From Microvirga lenta (GTDB taxonomy: Bacteria > Pseudomonadota > Alphaproteobacteria > Rhizobiales > Beijerinckiaceae), in the NCBI RefSeq assembly GCF_020532555.1, contig NZ_JAJBBR010000001.1, positions 520,182 to 584,181 on the forward strand: a stretch of DNA of 64,000 nucleotides, read 5' to 3'. Below the pieces are notes generated by a model that did not search any database, was not told the DNA's origin, and was given only the letters and a program-made list of their open reading frames with translations. Positions 62,877 to 64,000 of this stretch are shown in pieces (within the stretch, counting starts at the first letter, position 1; every line of letters begins with the position of its first letter). A program made the position numbers and the translations under genes.

Positions 62877-63908
62877 ATGGATTTCGATCGACGCAGCTTC
62901 ATAGGTGGACTGGCCGCTGTTGCGAGCCTGGCTTCGAGCCCCGCCGTCTCCCAGTCGGCGCCGGAACCCCAGCGGTATCCGGACGAGGCCTGGAAAGTCC
63001 TCGACGAACGGTTCCGCAAGTACATGATCGGCAATACTCCGCTGCAGCGCCAGTGGACGGGCTCTCTCTGGGCGGAAGGCTCCGCCTGGAACGGCGTAGG
63101 CCGTTATGTGGTGTTCTCCGACATCCCCAACGACCGCCAGATGCGCTGGGACGAAGTGACCGGCGCGGTCACGCCGCTACGGGTCCCCGCACACTTTTCC
63201 AACGGCAACACATTCGATTTCGAGGGCCGGCAGATCTCGTGCGAGCATTCGACGGCGCGCGTCGTCCGCTATGGCTGGCAGGGCGAGCCGGAAGTGCTGG
63301 CGGAGAGCTACGACGGCAAACCCCTGAACGCACCGAACGATGCCGTCGTGCATCCCGCGACAGGCGGGATCATCTTCACGGATCCGGGATACGGCAGCCA
63401 CTGGTGGTATGAGGGAAATGTTCGCGAACTGGAACTGCCCACCAGCGTCTATCACCTGGACCCCCGATCCCGCACTCTTACGAGACTGACGGATGAGATC
63501 TTCAAGCCCAACGGTCTCTGCTTCTCGCCCGACTACAGGAAGCTCTACGTCGCAGACACGGCGGCCACCCACCATCCGGAGCCGGCGCGGATCATCTCGT
63601 GGGATGTGGAGGACGACGGCCGCAGGCTCGCCAACCGGCAGGTCTTCACAACGCTCGAGAAGGGCTTTCATGACGGCATTCGCGCCGATGTGGATGGCAA
63701 TATCTGGGCGGCAACCGCGTTCGGCGGCGCAGGCATCGACGGCATTCACGTCTATGCCCCGGACGGCGTCAAGCTTGGCCAAATTCTCATGCCGGAGGCA
63801 TGCGCGAATTTGACGTTCGTCGGAAAGCACCGCAACCGGCTCTTCATCTGCGGCAGCCAATCGGTCTACACGATCTATACGGCGGCCCAAGGCGCCCACA
63901 TCGCCTAG
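62877..63908 (+). CDS. SMP-30/gluconolactonase family protein with Tat-like signal
   Basis: A 343-residue beta-propeller hydrolase. A twin-arginine leader (DRRSFIGGLAAVASLASSPAVS) suggests export in folded form. The SMP-30 features are WAEGSAWNGVGRYVVFSDIPN (metal-binding glutamate in W-x-E-G), NGNTFDFEGRQISCEHSTARV, PNDAVVHPATGGIIFTDPGYG and FKPNGLCFSPDYRKLYVADT, in which the conserved Asn and Asp bind the divalent metal. It probably hydrolyses a sugar lactone; the exact substrate is unknown. GGAGG lies 9 bases upstream of the start. Confidence 0.9.
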   Translation: MDFDRRSFIGGLAAVASLASSPAVSQSAPEPQRYPDEAWKVLDERFRKYMIGNTPLQRQWTGSLWAEGSAWNGVGRYVVFSDIPNDRQMRWDEVTGAVTPLRVPAHFSNGNTFDFEGRQISCEHSTARVVRYGWQGEPEVLAESYDGKPLNAPNDAVVHPATGGIIFTDPGYGSHWWYEGNVRELELPTSVYHLDPRSRTLTRLTDEIFKPNGLCFSPDYRKLYVADTAATHHPEPARIISWDVEDDGRRLANRQVFTTLEKGFHDGIRADVDGNIWAATAFGGAGIDGIHVYAPDGVKLGQILMPEACANLTFVGKHRNRLFICGSQSVYTIYTAAQGAHIA

Positions 63909-63918
63909 CTGAACCCGG

Positions 63919-64000
63919 GCGGGGGGGGGGGGGGGGGGGGGGGGGCCCCCCCCCGGGCCGGGCCGCCGCGGGGGGGGGGGGGGGCGGGCCCCCCGGCGCG
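63919..64000. other. Poly-G/poly-C low-complexity contig end, probable artefact
   Basis: After the SMP-30 stop and a few bases, runs of G (about 26 and 16 long) and C (7-10 long) fill the remaining sequence. This is unlike any bacterial repeat and resembles dark-cycle poly-G reads and their complement at an assembly edge. Confidence 0.85.

Overview
The window reads as one chromosomal contig end from a high-GC member of the Hyphomicrobiales (Rhizobiales), most likely Methylobacteriaceae and close to Microvirga. The support is the gene content and order (hemW, rdgB, rph, hrcA; lpoA-like, rsmI, yraN, gshB; DUF2852, DUF6894 and DUF1127 proteins; PmtA and OlsB-like lipid enzymes), alphaproteobacterial sigma-32 and EcfG-type promoters, and short dispersed palindromes. 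The assignment is inferred from recalled family knowledge; no search was run. The last ~80 bases are poly-G/poly-C and look like a sequencing artefact at a contig end.

Layout. 1-8.5 kb: 3' end of mutS, a LOV blue-light histidine kinase with a single-domain response regulator, comM, an OlsB-like acyltransferase, queG, a glutathione S-transferase, uppP, nth and a DUF2244 protein. 9-10.5 kb: gene-free, with a candidate structured RNA behind a near-consensus promoter, then several palindromic repeats. 10.5-14 kb: an RTX-type secreted polysaccharide lyase, a metal-sensor MerR and an Ada-like methyltransferase. 14-24 kb: dnaK-dnaJ, pmtA-pyrF, a class D beta-lactamase, tandem DUF1330 genes, a GNAT, dapB, gpmA, alkB and a periplasmic protein. 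24-29 kb (minus strand): SPW protein, TRIC channel, grpE and glnD. 29-32 kb: a sulfonate/nitrate/taurine-type ABC transporter and an OsmC protein. 32-47.5 kb: lpoA-like, rsmI, yraN, a LysR/DUF1127 pair, lipid kinase, gshB, hemW, TetR, DUF2852, rdgB, rph, hrcA, an AraC remnant, an APC permease and lepA. 47.5-64 kb: accessory genes including a PAS-domain remnant, MFS transporter, two SDRs, arsC, lytic transglycosylase, orphan TRAP binding protein, RecD-like helicase, EamA transporter, histone H1-like protein, PRC-barrel protein, mepA, msrA, tRNA-Ser(GGA) and an SMP-30 family protein.

The main regulatory theme is stress. Six sites fit the EcfG general-stress-response promoter (GGAAC-N16/17-CGTT, one with GGTT). 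They precede the LOV kinase/response-regulator pair, the SPW protein, an SDR at 50.8 kb, the H1-like protein, the PRC-barrel protein and a second SDR at 58.8 kb. A light-sensing kinase with a single-domain receiver, itself under the stress sigma factor, matches the LovK-LovR arrangement known from Caulobacter. The heat-shock genes dnaKJ, grpE and hrcA lie at three separate loci, and dnaK and grpE each carry a sigma-32-type promoter with an 18-base spacer.

No clearly new multi-gene system is visible. The best candidates for something undescribed are the structured RNA at about 9.1-9.5 kb and the inverted repeat in the LOV-kinase leader.
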